DNA of 64,000 nucleotides from Lucifuga dentata (GCA_014773175.1 VXCM01001345.1:1-64000), one strand, 5' to 3'; shown: positions 12,559 to 26,327, numbered from the stretch's first letter. The notes: generated from the letters alone by a model not told the origin. A program made the numbers and translations.

Positions 12559-12751
12559 NNNNNNNNNNNNNNNNNNNNNNNNNNNNNNNNNNNNNNNNNN
12601 NNNNNNNNNNNNNNNNNNNNNNNNNNNNNNNNNNNNNNNNNNNNNNNNNNNNNNNNNNNNNNNNNNNNNNNNNNNNNNNNNNNNNNNNNNNNNNNNNNNN
12701 NNNNNNNNNNNNNNNNNNNNNNNNNNNNNNNNNNNNNNNNNNNNNNNNNNN
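12559..12751. other. Assembly gap, 193 N
   Basis: A run of 193 N between a short G-run (ending 12558) and a (GA)n microsatellite (12752-12787). This is the only multi-base gap. Content is unknown; both edges are low complexity, so polymorphic GA/G repeat is the likely cause. Confidence 0.98.
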
Positions 12752-12789
<38 letters not shown>

Positions 12790-13143
12790 CAGAGTTGGGA
12801 AAAAGTCAAAAACGAAGTTGTTTTGTTGTTTTGTTTGGACTACTGTCATGGAGCCAAATCTGAAAAAAAAACTAGAACCTGTCTTACTTTCATTTTGTCC
12901 ATTGTTTTTATCAATTGTAATACTGTTTTACTGAGCGGCTTAATTGTAGCAACACAGGGAAGCAATGACACACTACAGTACACAGAGTGCACTGAGTACT
13001 ATACAGAGCCTGCCGAGTGTTCATGGGAAATATATCATTAATTTATTCCCTTACATTCAGTAATTCCTTTGACTAAATTATGTCTGTCCATGTATTACAA
13101 TAGGCGTGGGCATAAAAATGTTAAATCCAGGTTTAAGCCAATT

Positions 13144-13331
13144 ATCTAAACCAGTGGTTCCTAATCCTGGGTCCTCGAGTCATGGTTCCCTCTCTCCCTT
13201 CTCTACCTACACCTGATTAGCTAAATCTGGTGTGTTTAGCCAATAAAGTTCTGGGAAACACTTGATCAACTCTTGATCAAGTGAACATCTGTGGTACTAA
13301 AGGAACAGGATTGCAAACCGCTGATCTAAAC
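13144..13331. mobile_element. hAT-type MITE with perfect 8-bp target duplication
   Basis: Identical 8-mers atctaaac at 13144-13151 and 13324-13331 flank a 172-bp element (13152-13323). The left end is cagtggttcctaatcctg and the right end, reverse complemented, is cagcggtttgcaatcctg: imperfect terminal inverted repeats of the hAT CAGNGGTT type. The interior (ctctctccctt, acacctgattagcta, tgatcaactcttgatca) is non-coding and resembles a common fish hAT MITE. Short length, inverted ends and the 8-bp duplication together make this a confident non-autonomous hAT insertion. Confidence 0.88.
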
Positions 13332-16300
13332 CATTTATTTGATGAAACAAATGAAAAAAATCGACATGCACCTTGAAGGAGAATGTAGAGGTACAGGTAG
13401 AAATGATGGCCCAGACTATGAAAATAAGGTTGTAAAACCAGAATTTTCTCTTTGAACAGACAAATGATCTTTAACAGAAGGATAATTAATTACAACTGAT
13501 CATTCTCAATTTCTTTTAATATTTCATTCATGTTATTGTTAGCTCACAAATAGTATGAAAACACAGACAAGCTAATTATTGAACACTAGATATGAATCAT
13601 TTATCACAAAACAGCCTGAATACCAAACTATCCAAGCAGAAAAAGGAGGTGATCCTTGAACCATTCCTTTTTGGCAGCAAATCCCCCGTTAAAGCACCAG
13701 GGAGACAACGCTGCAGGATAGCAGGATGGAGAGACTTCAGACACATGCTTTAGGCTGGAGTCTGTTGAATCAGTAACACCTCAGTGTGCATCTCTGCCAA
13801 AACTACTCTAGTGACCGCATGAAAGGCCTGTTGCAGACACCACAGGAAACACACAAGTTTCCTGCAAGATCTGCTGTGCGGTGAGAGCAATCTTTAATTT
13901 AGTGAGGTCAATAAACTGTGGTCAAACTGAGACTGAGAGCGGTGCCACTTTTTACACCCTTCCAGCCCAAAGTGTTTGAAACTAGTGGTGAATTGTCTGA
14001 TCAAATGACAGTCCCAAATGCACTCCAAACAGTCATTCAAAAGAGATTCACAAAACCAAGCAGGAAATAGAGAGGCCTGACTTTATTGAAAGCCATATTT
14101 TCTTGCAACAACAAATATCCTTCCCTTTGTCAATTTGTAGGTTTGGTTTCTTTCCTAAGCTATATTGTTCAACTTTTGCTACTGGTGTTATTTCTTTTTG
14201 TGCATTGTACATGTACAATACAGACATACACAGCAGAGGTAATTCATCAGTGGCTGCAGAAAGAGGTCTCGATCTGCTAGAGTGAAACCTTTGGATAGTA
14301 TACTTGTGTTCAATACCATTGTACAATAGTCAAGTCCTTAGAGCCCCATACTGTCGCTGGCAAGATATAAAAATAGTTCTGGCTGGGCAACTAGGAAGTT
14401 TAATGTCAGTTACATAACTGTCCTTTTTGGTTTCACAAAAATGATTTAAAACCAACACATACTCTAAAGTTATACAAAAGCTCTCTAGATCATGAATATG
14501 GCTAATTTATGACAACTTCTGGTCATATTAATTCTGTGGTGACTGTGATGTTTCATCTGTTAGAGTAGGACAAATTGCATTTTTTATGATTCTTTTAAGT
14601 ATATCGAGCAAATTCCTGTCATGGCTCCACCCACCTTCAACCCAAGCATAGATCTAATCACAGTGCTCACACATGATTGGCTGTAAAATGATGCTATGCC
14701 AGTCTGCTCATGTGTGCGTAGATGTATATGTGATGTAAGCAGAAACAACAAAATGATAGAGGAGAACTTCAATGGAAGTTCCCGATTATAAAACACAAAT
14801 TCAAAATCGTACAAGGATGTGGAAGAGAAATGGTTGAACTAGGAAATGTCAGCAGTCAGACAGGGCTCAGGGCTTGTAAATTTGCATAAACTGTAATCTC
14901 TGCTCCTGTTTGAAATGTGAGCTTAGCTAAATCCAAAACTAAGGTGGGTTCTTGACAATACATCTTGCTCTTGCGTTGCATTCTGCACCTTGCATTGAGC
15001 CTCAGGCAGCATGATAATTGCAAATCACTTACTGCAACACAATTTTACTGCTGATCACGTGTAAGCATGACTGAGAAACACCTGTGTGGGTGTGCAGCTG
15101 TGCTGTAAAGCCACATACAAATACACTTATAGATTTTTTTTCTCTTTTTTTTCTGTCTGCATATACAGTGTAGTCGTGGTATATGCCAAGATTGGCATAA
15201 CCATTTTGTATATGCAATTTGACCTTGCAACAGACAGATAACATAAAGTGCGTAGGTGAGTGTGTGAGTGTGTGACCTTCACCAGCCCTCCTTGACCAAC
15301 CTATCACATTTTATTTAAAACTAACAAACGATTTCTATCAAGGAGAGCTAAACACCTGAACAACAACACAAAAACAAGTAGTGACAGTAATAAACAGTGT
15401 AGTGGTTTGATTTGTGAAGCACCAAAGAGGCTAAAAAAAAACCTGACACAACAAATCAGGACAAATAATGACAAATAAACAAGTCTAGTTATTTAATTTG
15501 TGAAGTTCCATGCACCAAATCCATATCACTAGTTCTGATCCCCCTGAGAACACCCAGCACTAAGTGGTGGTGACGGCCTCAAACTTAAAGAATTTTAGTC
15601 TTAGAGGAGTTTCTGAGACTATTTATCAAAAAAAAAAAAACTTATAGAGACAATGTGATACTTAGCCTCACTGCAGTCTTTTCTCTTGTGTTGACCTTGA
15701 ATTTGTGTAAATGATAGAAGTTCCCTCAGTAACATCTCTACTATGTTTTCTCACAGACCATTTCATACCACTTACAAGTGATGTTCATATATCTGTCAGT
15801 GCTCACTAGCCATGGCTATGCCATTTCTTTTCCCAAAGTTTTAACCAAGGCTGAAAGAACTTTTATGTTTAAAGGGCCATAAAAGCTCATATTGTATGTC
15901 TTACAACAGTATTTTCATTTAGCCTGTTTTGCACTTAGCTTCAGTATTAGGATGTTTATCTGATGCAGACATTTAAATTTCACCCTTTGGAATTAAGAAC
16001 AATCCTACACAAACTGACATAGTAGGTCTAAGTATGAATTTATTAGATGGGTTATCAGAGTGTTATTTGTGTAATCCCTAATCTTAATTGCATAAAATCA
16101 AATGCAAAACATGATGAGGAATGACCAAGTGTCTACTTTTTGGCACAAACCTGGAATACACTTTTCTGGTCACGCAACAACGTTTGAAGAGTTGTTAAGT
16201 TGTCGAGTAACTGCCAGAACAATGAACTACTGAACCAGTGACTATGTTGTGTGCTCTTTTTGCTGACGTTCATTTTTGTTGACAGTCACATCCCCAAACC

Positions 16301-17713
16301 CCTTTATCGCTCATTCTCCAGGACATGTTTTTGTAGCACGTCAAAGGAAGGTCTCTCTCTTTCCATCACAGGGGCTCAACCTTCCATAAACATAACATAC
16401 AGGTTTTCAGTTGTCTGGAAGGCATGTTGCTTGAATACAGCAACCCCATTCAATGTGAAGATAAGCAAAAAAAAACTCAGTGTAGAAGAAAAAAGGCAAA
16501 CAACAACACACAGCATCAATCGAATGAGCGACTGACTCAAAGTTGTTATTGAACTTTGCAAAGCTGACAAATAAAAAAAACAAAGAGATGAAATCATAGT
16601 ATGTCAGTTCTTCAATTTCACGCAAGACTGCTTTGCATCATTGCAGTGTATCCCCATAATAAAAAGCCTGTGCTGTCTGAATAGTGATTACCTCTCCTCC
16701 GTCAGCATGCCACACAGTTGCGCATCTGAGACTCCAAAGATTCAGCCCGCAGCTGACCTCAATTCAGACATGCGAGGACACCTTGGTGTTTGTTTGCATA
16801 TGTGTACGTGTCTGCATGTGTTAAAGCGTCTGTTAAACGTAAATGTGATTTTGTGTACAGCTCATCTGCAGCATATTAGAGAGGGAGCTGCAGAGGCAGG
16901 TGTCTCTCCATTTCACCTTTGTCTTTCCATATCGACTGGACACCTGTCACATGAACAGCCCTCTAGGGTATTGTGCTCATATGAGTACAAGAACAGAAGG
17001 AGAAACAACGGCAAAAGGAATGAGGCCGACAAGGACACCTGTCAAACTATAGCAGGCAGGCCCAACAATGTCTTGCTACTGCATGTGATCAATATTGGGC
17101 TGATTTTCATTGCTAGATACACAGGCACATTTACGCACACGCACACGTGTACACACATACTGTGAGCCACAACTATCTCCACTCCCTGATTGCTCTAACT
17201 CATTTATTTACGTGGCCACTTATGCCAGCAAGAAAAATGTCCTGCATCAGCATTGTGCTGCTGGGCCATGTCTGCCATTAAGTTTTTGATTGCATTATAG
17301 GACATAAGCATGATTGATGCAAGTGGGGAAAATGGTGATGCTACAAAGAGGGACAGTGTGCCTTGATAAATCAATCCATTTGTAAATTGAGCATTTCGAT
17401 CATTGCATAAAAGGCTTGTTTAAGGAAACATGATCTCAGAGAAATACATCAAAGAGCAGGGAAAAGCTTATCTGCAGTGTGATAATTGTTAACGGTCTAC
17501 AAGAGAAACTAAGAAATACACAGTCAAACACAAAACCAAACTACAGCAGATAACTATTTTATGTTGATGGCTGTTGGGATGTTAGCCCTTGACTTTACAT
17601 ATTGGTCTCAGATCTGAAGAGGCTATAAAATGATCAAAAAATAAAATAAAAAATAAAAAATAAAAAAACAATAGATTGACTGGTGGCATCAACAGGAGGT
17701 TCACTATACTCTA
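13332..17713. other. Unique non-coding sequence
   Basis: No recognised gene. A 174-codon open frame (16641-17165, plus) has no domain, signal or repeat I can identify and ends in CA-rich low-complexity sequence, so I treat it as chance. The adjacent 17170-17480 stretch is complex and TAAT/ATCAAT-rich (for example gataaatcaatccatttg) and could be regulatory. No RNA gene is visible. Confidence 0.45.
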
Positions 17714-17725
17714 GTGTGTGTGTGT

Positions 17726-17778
<53 letters not shown>
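17714..17778. repeat. (TG)n microsatellite
   Basis: About 65 bp of GT dinucleotides with a single A interruption, followed by a short mixed GT tail. Confidence 0.95.
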
Positions 17779-17780
<2 letters not shown>

Positions 17781-20700
17781 CACCCGCATGTGTGTGTGCC
17801 TGAACTGACTGAGTGACCAAAACTGTCCACACAGGCACACATTATGGGGTAAGTCCACACATGTTTCTTTGATTTGTCAGATCGTTAAAAATATCCATAC
17901 TAGTTTGAATGATTTTAAGGAGGTAATATAAATTTGGTTGTTTAGAGCAACAACACAGCATGGAAATCCAAGATGCACAATTTCAGACAGCCCTCTCCTT
18001 TACATGATGATGCCCCAGAATAGCACTGCATGATAAGAAATAATGGACCGTTAAAAAAAAATGCCCCCAGTCATCCCTTAGTGAATTCATTAATTCATGG
18101 CCTGATCAACTGGGTAAGGAGTAATTTACTATTATAATGTGGCATTTGCCCTTTGCATTAGGCCTGGATGCTGAGTCAGTAAACAAATGTACATTGCTCT
18201 TGCCTAAGCATGCGCCTCAGGGTAGGATCTGCAGATGACGAGCATGATGACTTGATTGTGCTGTTCTTGCCCTCTGCATTTCTGTTTCTAAGACTTAACA
18301 TAGGCTTCCTTCCATATCACTTCTGATTAAATTAGATTTATGCCTGATGCTGCATTGCATTTTTCCTCAAGAAGGCTCTGTCCATAGTCAATCATGTTTA
18401 CCATTTAACTGAATCCAGAGCTATAAAGTAGCTCTGCTTTGTTCTGATGGACATCTGCTTTTGTTCTTTAAGCATGGTGTCGTCATGTTTTGGGGGATTT
18501 GGTCACAGCTGGATACTTGTTGTCTTCTCCAGTACCCATTCCATCTCTGCTTCTCCGTCTTTCCTTCTCATCCTCCAGATAGGCTGATGTTCTGGAGCAA
18601 GCCAGACATTCTTCAGTGAATGGCCTTCGGTATAGTGAGTGACAACTGCATGCTAACTAATCACAGCCAATCAGTAGTGAAATTAGAGAGCTGATCCCTG
18701 ATCTTAATGGAAGCCACTGGTCGTGCAGTTCCATCTAATGAGCTGGACACACACTCAAACTCATACATACAACATAGGATAAAGCCAGGTTAAATCAAAT
18801 CCAAGGCTTGTGTCCAACCACTCTTAAAGTGATTCCCACATTGTGAGATTCCAGATATTTTCATTCTTGTTGGCAAAGTAAGACTCAGTAGAAAAGCTGG
18901 TCCATTAAAATAGCAGAAGATGCCTATGCGAAGGCTCAAGGGAACTGACTTGCCCATTAATAATTCATGGACAGACAAACAGAGACAGACAGGTTGTCAG
19001 TTACCAGATATTTTTTCTTCAGAGTGTGAAAATGCAGGATACCCAGTGCTGCAGGGGAGGGCAACTCCGTACTTCTTTTCTCTCCTCCCTCCATTCTTTC
19101 CTGATGGCTCATCTGACTTAACCATTCTTCGTTTCCCTAGGCAGAGCTGGTGGCAGATAATGGTCATTAGCAACCGTCTGGACATCCTCCCCAAACAGCA
19201 CTCGCTATGGGATAACGACCCAATATTAGACCATGCACCTATCATATTGTATCTCCTGCAAGAGGATGATGCCCTGACACCTCTGTTGACAAGTGTAGAT
19301 TCTATGTCCCCCAAGCCTCAGTCCTGACGAGATCCTGAAAATCCTGGACACATTGTCTCCAGCACCTCTTTGGCATCTCTCGGAGACTAGCTGGGGGATG
19401 AGTGCAGAGAGACAGGAGCCAATGAAGGGAAGACTTTGCCTGCGAAGGCTCTTAGCAGCTCCTTGTCTATGCACTTTGACGCACATGGGACTGGCAAAAA
19501 GTAAATAACAGGGAGTTATCTGAGAGGTAATCAGTTGGAAAGAATCTGGAGTGTCAGAAAAGTCAGAGTGCAATAACTTTTTCAAGGAAGTGAAATCTTC
19601 TCTTCTTCATCACTGTCACTTTCTGTGAAGGGCAAATTGGATTAACTTTTTGGAAAAAATCCGATGATTCTGTTTAGGAATCTGGCAGGTAATCAGTTGA
19701 GACACGCTTGCAGCAGGTAATCCACTTATGTTCTCTCTTCTCTTCAACACCAAAACAGCCCTTGTAGATTACTGAAATACTGAATTCCAAGTGGTATGGT
19801 CTAAAAAAGTGAACCGTTTAATAAATGATGATCTATAGTGGTGGTGGTTCACAAATACCCTTAACCCCTAAGTAACTGTTATTTTCTCACTTGGGGTGAT
19901 AAAAGCCAACATTTATCCATATGAATATTGCATACAGGTCATCCAGCAGTGGGATTGTGACTCTGTGACTGGCTTTTGGCTGAGCTAACAGAGAAACTAC
20001 AAATCATCCATTCTGATGCCTCTAAGAAAATGCAAAGGGACAGGAATCCTTTCAGGGAGAGGTGCTTAGTGTAACTGTTATCTGTGAGCTCATCAGGACA
20101 GTGTGACTGTTTACTTAATTAGGATGTTTGCTGTAATTTGCTGTGTGGAGTGCTTGAGTTTTCTTTTTCTTTTTTTTTTCTTTTTCTTTTTGGTATTGTA
20201 CAGTAAGTGGCCCAATTACAGCTCTCGCTGAAAATGAAGCTTCTGGATATAAACAAGCACCTGATAACTGACAAAGATGAGGCAGAAAGAAAAAGATAAA
20301 CTGCTGAAAACAATAAAAATGCTTTACTTGTTTTTAACCTTAAAGCCCCTCTTGCTTTCTTTCTTTTTTTTTTTTTGTGTTGAGCCAAGCAAAGCAACCT
20401 TTGCCAAATCCATGAATCAGCATGACTCATATTGATGATATCCTGAAGCATGATTCAGAAAGTGAAAGGATGCAATGGGCACAAGGGCAGGCAGTCAGAG
20501 ACGGCACGGCTCTGTGAGGCTAACTTATTCAGTGGGCACTTAGCCAACATTTGCATTTATTTATGTCACGGCTCATTCATGATATCCTGCCATATCAATA
20601 GTCTCATCTGCTACCTCACGACTCGTAGCATAACCTTCCATTCTCACCTTAAACCCCTGTGTTTAGACATGAATTGAATTATGGATGATCACAACCTCCA

Positions 20701-22549
20701 AACACACACACACGCACACACACACGATTCAAAAGACAATCTATTCTATGCCTTTCTTAGAATAGAAAGGCAGTATCTACTGTATATAGTGTGTATGAAT
20801 TAGAATATCAAATTATCACTTTCACTTTTGTGTGCAAGTTGTTTTTTTCTTGTATCAGAACAATATGAATTTCAAAAGAAAAAGATGCTACAAAATAAAC
20901 TCTACACTATAGTGACTTTATCATGATAATCAGAACAGAGATAGCACTTTGGGAGGGGGCCAGAGAGTACCTAAAACAGAATGCTTTTACTCAGTGTGCT
21001 GCAGCAAGGGTGAAATGAATTAATGTGTTTTTGTACCTGAAATCTTTTCAAAACAGAATATCAGAATAATACAATAGAATAATAAAACAGAATAATATTG
21101 GACAGAATATCAAAAGACATATCTATTGTTCAGCCAAGGTGCAATTTTAAAGTTTTTATTATCCTTTGTCCGCTATTTGTGGTGTGTTATGATGGTCAAA
21201 TTCTCAGTACAGTATTTTACATTTTTCTGATGCATGTCTCAGGTCAGATCTATATGTTACATGGCTTCTAAGCATATATGTTGGTCTTCATAGAATTTCA
21301 AAATTGAATAGAGCGTGAATGTCGTTGCAATAAGAGGTAATTTTGGCAACAGGGCAGGGTTGTCTCACCACTTAATATGTTCATTTTGCATGTAAAAATG
21401 TAAAATAAATAAATACATCATCCCCTGTTGTTGGTTTTTGAGAGATGAGTACTATATTTGCCACATAGCCTCAAACAATTGGCTTAGCTTCATGGTGTGT
21501 AGCTTGGCTGGCACCACTTCTGAAACAATAAACAGACTGAAAGTAATAGGAAAGGTCAGACCTCATTAATTGGCTGTTTGAGAATGCAGACAGGGTTAAT
21601 GTCAAGGTTGGCAAGATTACTATCAAAATGAAATGACTGATTATCCGATAGAAATGGTAATTACTAGCGTCATTCACTGGAAAAGTCAAACGTCAAACTG
21701 AGCAAACATACGATGACTGGCCTTTTGCTGCTTTTGTAATCATCATCAAATGAAACATTAACACAGAGATGCTTCCAGCTGACAGACTGTTATATTATTT
21801 AAAAATATGCAGATGTATTGATTTGTACAGTATCACAATCTTAATGCTGCTTTCCCTGCAAACATTCCTCCAAGTAATCACTTTAAAAGCAGCTGTTACT
21901 GATTTTTTATAATTTTTTATAATAATAATTTTTTATAATAGTTTTTATAATAATTGCAACATATCACAATTAGCATATTTTCTAATCGCATTTCATTTCA
22001 TTACCCCCAAACCCCATGTGTTTTGTTCATATCGCTGTCTAAAATCTAAAATGTGCTACTTCACTTAAAGGTGAGAAAGCCTAACTCTGATATATACCAG
22101 GCCTCAGACTAAACTCTTTATGTAATACAGTGTAACACAATTAGAGTCAAACATCCGAGTTTACTCTAAGAGGAACCATGACTGAAGTCTAAACAGAAGA
22201 TTTCCTGCCGGACTGTCTGGGCTTGAAGGTTTGGTTTTTTATCACATTACCTGTCATGCAAATAGAGTGCAGGGTCACAACACATGGAAGCAGTTGTGTG
22301 TGCAAAGAACAGCTGCCTCTCCTCTTTCACTGTCTTTAGCCTTTTTTTTTTTTAATCTGTATTTATCTTTTGTAAGTGTGTCTGTATTTGACAAAGACAA
22401 GGAAAGAGTTAGAGACAGAGCCAGACTCACAATCAGATGCTTTCATATGTCCTTTCCTGGGTTCACATATCAATGAGCCAAGGCAAGACCTTATGTTATG
22501 AACATTACCTTGTGAGATGCTACAGCGTGTCTCTGTTTCGTGCTTTCAG
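17779..22549. other. Unique non-coding sequence
   Basis: No recognised gene. Overlapping open frames on opposite strands at 18920-19327 (plus) and 19226-19585 (minus) lie in locally GC-richer sequence but show no family motif. Simple sequences include C/T-rich tracts near 20160-20190 and 20360-20375, AC at 20704-20725, and an AT-rich tandem (ttttttataat type) at 21903-21954. Confidence 0.45.
21903..21954. repeat. Short AT-rich tandem repeat
   Basis: Four to five imperfect repeats of a ttttttataat-like unit. Confidence 0.7.
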
Positions 22550-22612
22550 GGCCATCAGCCCCACAGCTCCGACTGTTCCACACAGGACGTCACCCGTCAT
22601 CATCTCAAGCAG
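22550..22612 (+). other. Weak exon-like stretch (63 nt between acceptor-like and donor-like sites)
   Basis: A pyrimidine-rich acceptor-like sequence (ctgtttcgtgctttcag) ends at 22549 and a donor-like cag|gtaacc begins at 22613. The 63 nt between are GC-richer than the flanks and open in all three forward frames, so coding phase cannot be inferred. No family similarity is recognised and no neighbouring exon was found. It may simply be coincidence. Confidence 0.15.
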
Positions 22613-24995
22613 GTAACCGACCAAAATAAACATCAACACTTTCTTCACCACAGGCACATCTCACCAGCAGATGTCCAGGGATTACCCCATCCCAGTGGAC
22701 AGACACAGGCCCTGTTTTTGTTTGCTTGCTTCACTCACTAGAAAATGTCATGTATTTTTAGGCAAGCCTGCGCTGGGACGTGAGCGAGTGGGCTGCACAG
22801 AACACGCATAAACATGCTGGAGTTTTTTCATTCTGACAGCAGGTGATGCCTCAACCAACTAGGCCTCTGCTGCCGCTCCTTTGTCATGTAAGCATTGTGT
22901 GAAGTACAAGATAACAAGATGATTCACTTCCGCAGGACAAGTAAGTGCCAGGCCAGTGGCTGTGTATTTTAAAAAATATACAGACAGAGACCCTGTTGAA
23001 GAACCCATGAATATTCACATTCCACCTATAATGACTCGTGTCGCGTTTTCAACTTTGCCAACTACACGAAAATTATGACACAACAATTAAGGTTGTATTA
23101 TAATCATAAAGCTGAGAAATTTAGCATGATCCTTGTCCCTGCTTGCTGTTGAGTTGCTGTATCTTCACTTTATACTGTAGGTAGAAATTTTCCTTCATTT
23201 TCTTGCATCAATGGCCAGGTGGTTAGCACCTAGCACCACAATTAATATCCACACACTCATCAAGATGCACATTAAACCCAATGCATCTATCAATGCAGCA
23301 GTTTTCTCGTGACAGATATTGTCAATGTCAACCGTATCAGACATTCACCTTTTAACAAAATGCTGCTCTATTTATTGTTTTGACAACATCCACTTCATCT
23401 TTGAAAAACTCTTTGTCTCTTTTCAAAGTGATGCTGCAACAAATGAAAGCACATCAAATAGGTAGCACAACCAGGTCCTTTGTGAAATAAATGAGACTCA
23501 TTTGTCCAAGATACATAAAAGAAATGACTAAAATTCAAAACTATAATAATGATAGCAGTTTGCCTACTACAAATTATTCTATTTACCTGCATGCCGCAGT
23601 GTAAATGCCTTCAAGTGCAATAATGATCTGAAGTATTAGCTCACTACACATTTTGTAGCCCTGCATATCATATATGTAATGTATACTTTGTGCATATGCT
23701 GTAGCTTAGAACCCCATACTATAATAATACAGTATAATTAATAATTATATTTGTTGTATCTGAAATACTCTGCACGTACAAATATATGAGGAACTAAAAC
23801 TATTTCATAAATATTATATACACTATATTTAACACTGTGTATTTTAAAAATATACATTTGTATGATTGTACATTTTACAACATCCACTGTATGAATCATG
23901 AAGATTTCTGTTTTACTTTATTTTTAAATACAGTATGTTTCACGATTCACTCAATAGCATTGCATTGTGTGTATCATGACACTATCTGCCTCTGGCACTC
24001 TATCTGTGTGAAAAGCTCTTTTGTCAGTTATTCATTTCCCACAGTGATGCCACGCCATCTGGTTAGCTGATGTATTGATACAGATTAGTGCTGCAGAGAC
24101 AAACATTAAGTCATAAGAGGAAACTATAGTTAACCCTCTCTCACATGAGAATCCATTTCTGCAAAGTTCCTCTACAAACTATTTATGTTCTCTGCCTCCC
24201 ACACACACACTCCCACACACACACACTACTGACCTTTAGTTTCACTCAACTGAATTTGTAAATGATTCTTTTGTGAAAAGTGAGAGATAACTTTTCCAGC
24301 AGACTGAGGTAATTGCGTATTGATAGAGATGTAACAGTTGTCCTGCGAAGTGTTGGTGCCTCTGCCACTGTGAAAGAGGTTATATGGCAATAAAAAAACG
24401 TTACAAACACACACACATCATCACACATATGATAAGGCCTGCTTTTTCAGAAGGACAACCAGGCAGGCCAGCAGAGATTTGACAGCACCAAGGCAAGGTG
24501 ACTCTCTTAAATCTATTTACTGCTCATAAGTGTGTGTATGGCTGGAAGCTAAGATAGGCTCCAGAGATACCTGCATGTTCATTAAATGTGGTTCCGACCT
24601 GGCATGAGGGCATGCCCTACCCCTCGCTGTGTCCTGATCTTAGTGTTCTTAGTGATTCTAAAAAAAAAAAAAAAAAAAAAAACTACTGCTGCACTCTGTA
24701 GGTTGAAACTTTCATGCATGTTGCGCCGTTTGTCCCTGCAACCCAATCAGTGATGCCACAGCAGATGTTTTCTATCGACTGTGAATAGAAAAACATACTA
24801 TGACATCACAATTTAGGGTGTGGCCTTGAAAGATCGCACCTATAGAGGGCAGTCCAGCAGCATTTTTCTGCTCTGTGTGTTTCAGTGTTGCATGTTGCTG
24901 CCTGCTGGGACTCACGGCCGGATCACACGAGGGCAGAGTGGAACATTGCCCGTGACCATCCTTATACACTTACACCAAGGTGGAGTGACATCTTG

Positions 24996-25018
24996 GGTGG
25001 GTTAGGGTTAGGGTTGAG
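24996..25018. repeat. Short interstitial telomere-like motif
   Basis: gggtgggttagggttaggg followed by ttgagg: two to three units of GGGTTA. Too short for a fusion scar; perhaps chance or a trace of repair. Confidence 0.6.
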
Positions 25019-26291
25019 GTGACATAAGTTACTCCACCCCCATATGGATCCCTGTCCCAAGCTTCAAGATGCAGCAAAGACTCTCTCTGCAGGGGGCCAA
25101 TTTACTACTGCAGTACAGTGTCCTTTACTGAAAATAATGCTTCCTTTGTAAACGTACTTTTAATGCTGTAAAAATCCCCTGCAGTATATTCTTACTTACA
25201 CACTTGTGTTTTGAGTTACAGTTAATGAAGAAACCTTTCAGACTGCACAGGATTTTCCACCCACAAAACAAGGATGCAAAATAATAACAGACTGTATTTT
25301 TACAAAACAAACATCCTTTTCCTGAATTTATTTCATTTCATGTATTTCAAATTTGATATTATTCATTTCTAAATTAGAAATAGACTAAGTGTATTAATCT
25401 ATGCGTTTCATACTTGAACTTCCTTTCTTTGTTTTGAACACTTCCTGCACGCAAGATATTTAGATCAGGATCTGCTGCTCCCTGATGAATGACTAAAAAA
25501 CATAAATGTGTGACTGGATCTTTGGCATTAAATATGGGGGTTAAATCTGGTCTAGTAACAGCCAGTTTCTTATCCCAAGCTCTTCTAAAGAGAACATGTA
25601 GAAAGTCCTAGTTAACTCAAATATTGACATGTATTTATCTTCCTTAAGATATAATTAAAATGCATATCCATTTAGACCATAAGACAGACCTGTTTCCTCT
25701 GATATGCAGCTTGGACCACCTTCTTATACTTAAAAGGTCACAGGTTTCCCTCCCCCTGCATATTGCTGCCACAGATTCAGAGAATTATCCTTCAGGTATT
25801 GGCAATATCTTGTTGACAGAGGGATGAGAATTCAAGCAGTGAACCATAACACCTCTGGGTCAGTTTTACTGAAGTGGCTGTCCTTGAGCTGCTGTCGAGG
25901 GAGGATTTCTATAGATGGCAGCTCTTTTTCTTTGTCTTGACTAATCAATTTCAACCAAAACAATGCTTAGAAGCCAAATTCATTTTTTACCTCCCCTGGC
26001 AGAGCGATGGCTCTTTCCTCCAGTTATTTTGAGCAGACTAATCGCAGTAACTACACCTGCAGGACCCATTTGTTGGTTTGACACTTTGGGTAACATAGAG
26101 AAGCGATTAACTGCTGTGATTCATTGTTCACTTCATTTAGTCACATGACAAGATGGGAATTTGTGGTACCTGCCTACAGTATTTAAAATGTGAGCAGGTA
26201 AACAAGTAATATGCTTTGGCTTTGCATGAATTGTTGGGGTATTACAATAAATGGATTTTTTGGAAATAAAATCTTTCAAAACCTTTAAATC

Positions 26292-26293
<2 letters not shown>

Positions 26294-26327
<34 letters not shown>

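Larger units (their letters stand above)
8697..13143. other. Microsatellite-rich intergenic sequence, no gene seen
   Basis: The densest simple-repeat region of the window: ACTC/AC at 8793-8828, CT-GT compound repeats (duplicated by the assembly), GT plus a G-run at 9411-9449, AC at 9625-9659 and 9686-9699, (GT)27 at 9791-9844, TTTA near 12400-12416 and GA at 12752-12787. Single Ns lie at 9216, 9435 and 10867, and a 193-base gap at 12559-12751. A short direct repeat (accagaggttagat twice) lies near 10090-10120. Open frames running through these repeats or the N block are artefacts. Confidence 0.6.

Noticed and set aside
12451..13041. Long open frame of about 196 codons
   Set aside because: Half of it is the N block and the rest is a GA microsatellite translated as Glu/Arg.
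18920..19585. Overlapping plus- and minus-strand frames of 135 and 119 codons
   Set aside because: No domain, signal peptide or splice context is recognised; opposite-strand frames in GC-richer DNA are commonly chance.
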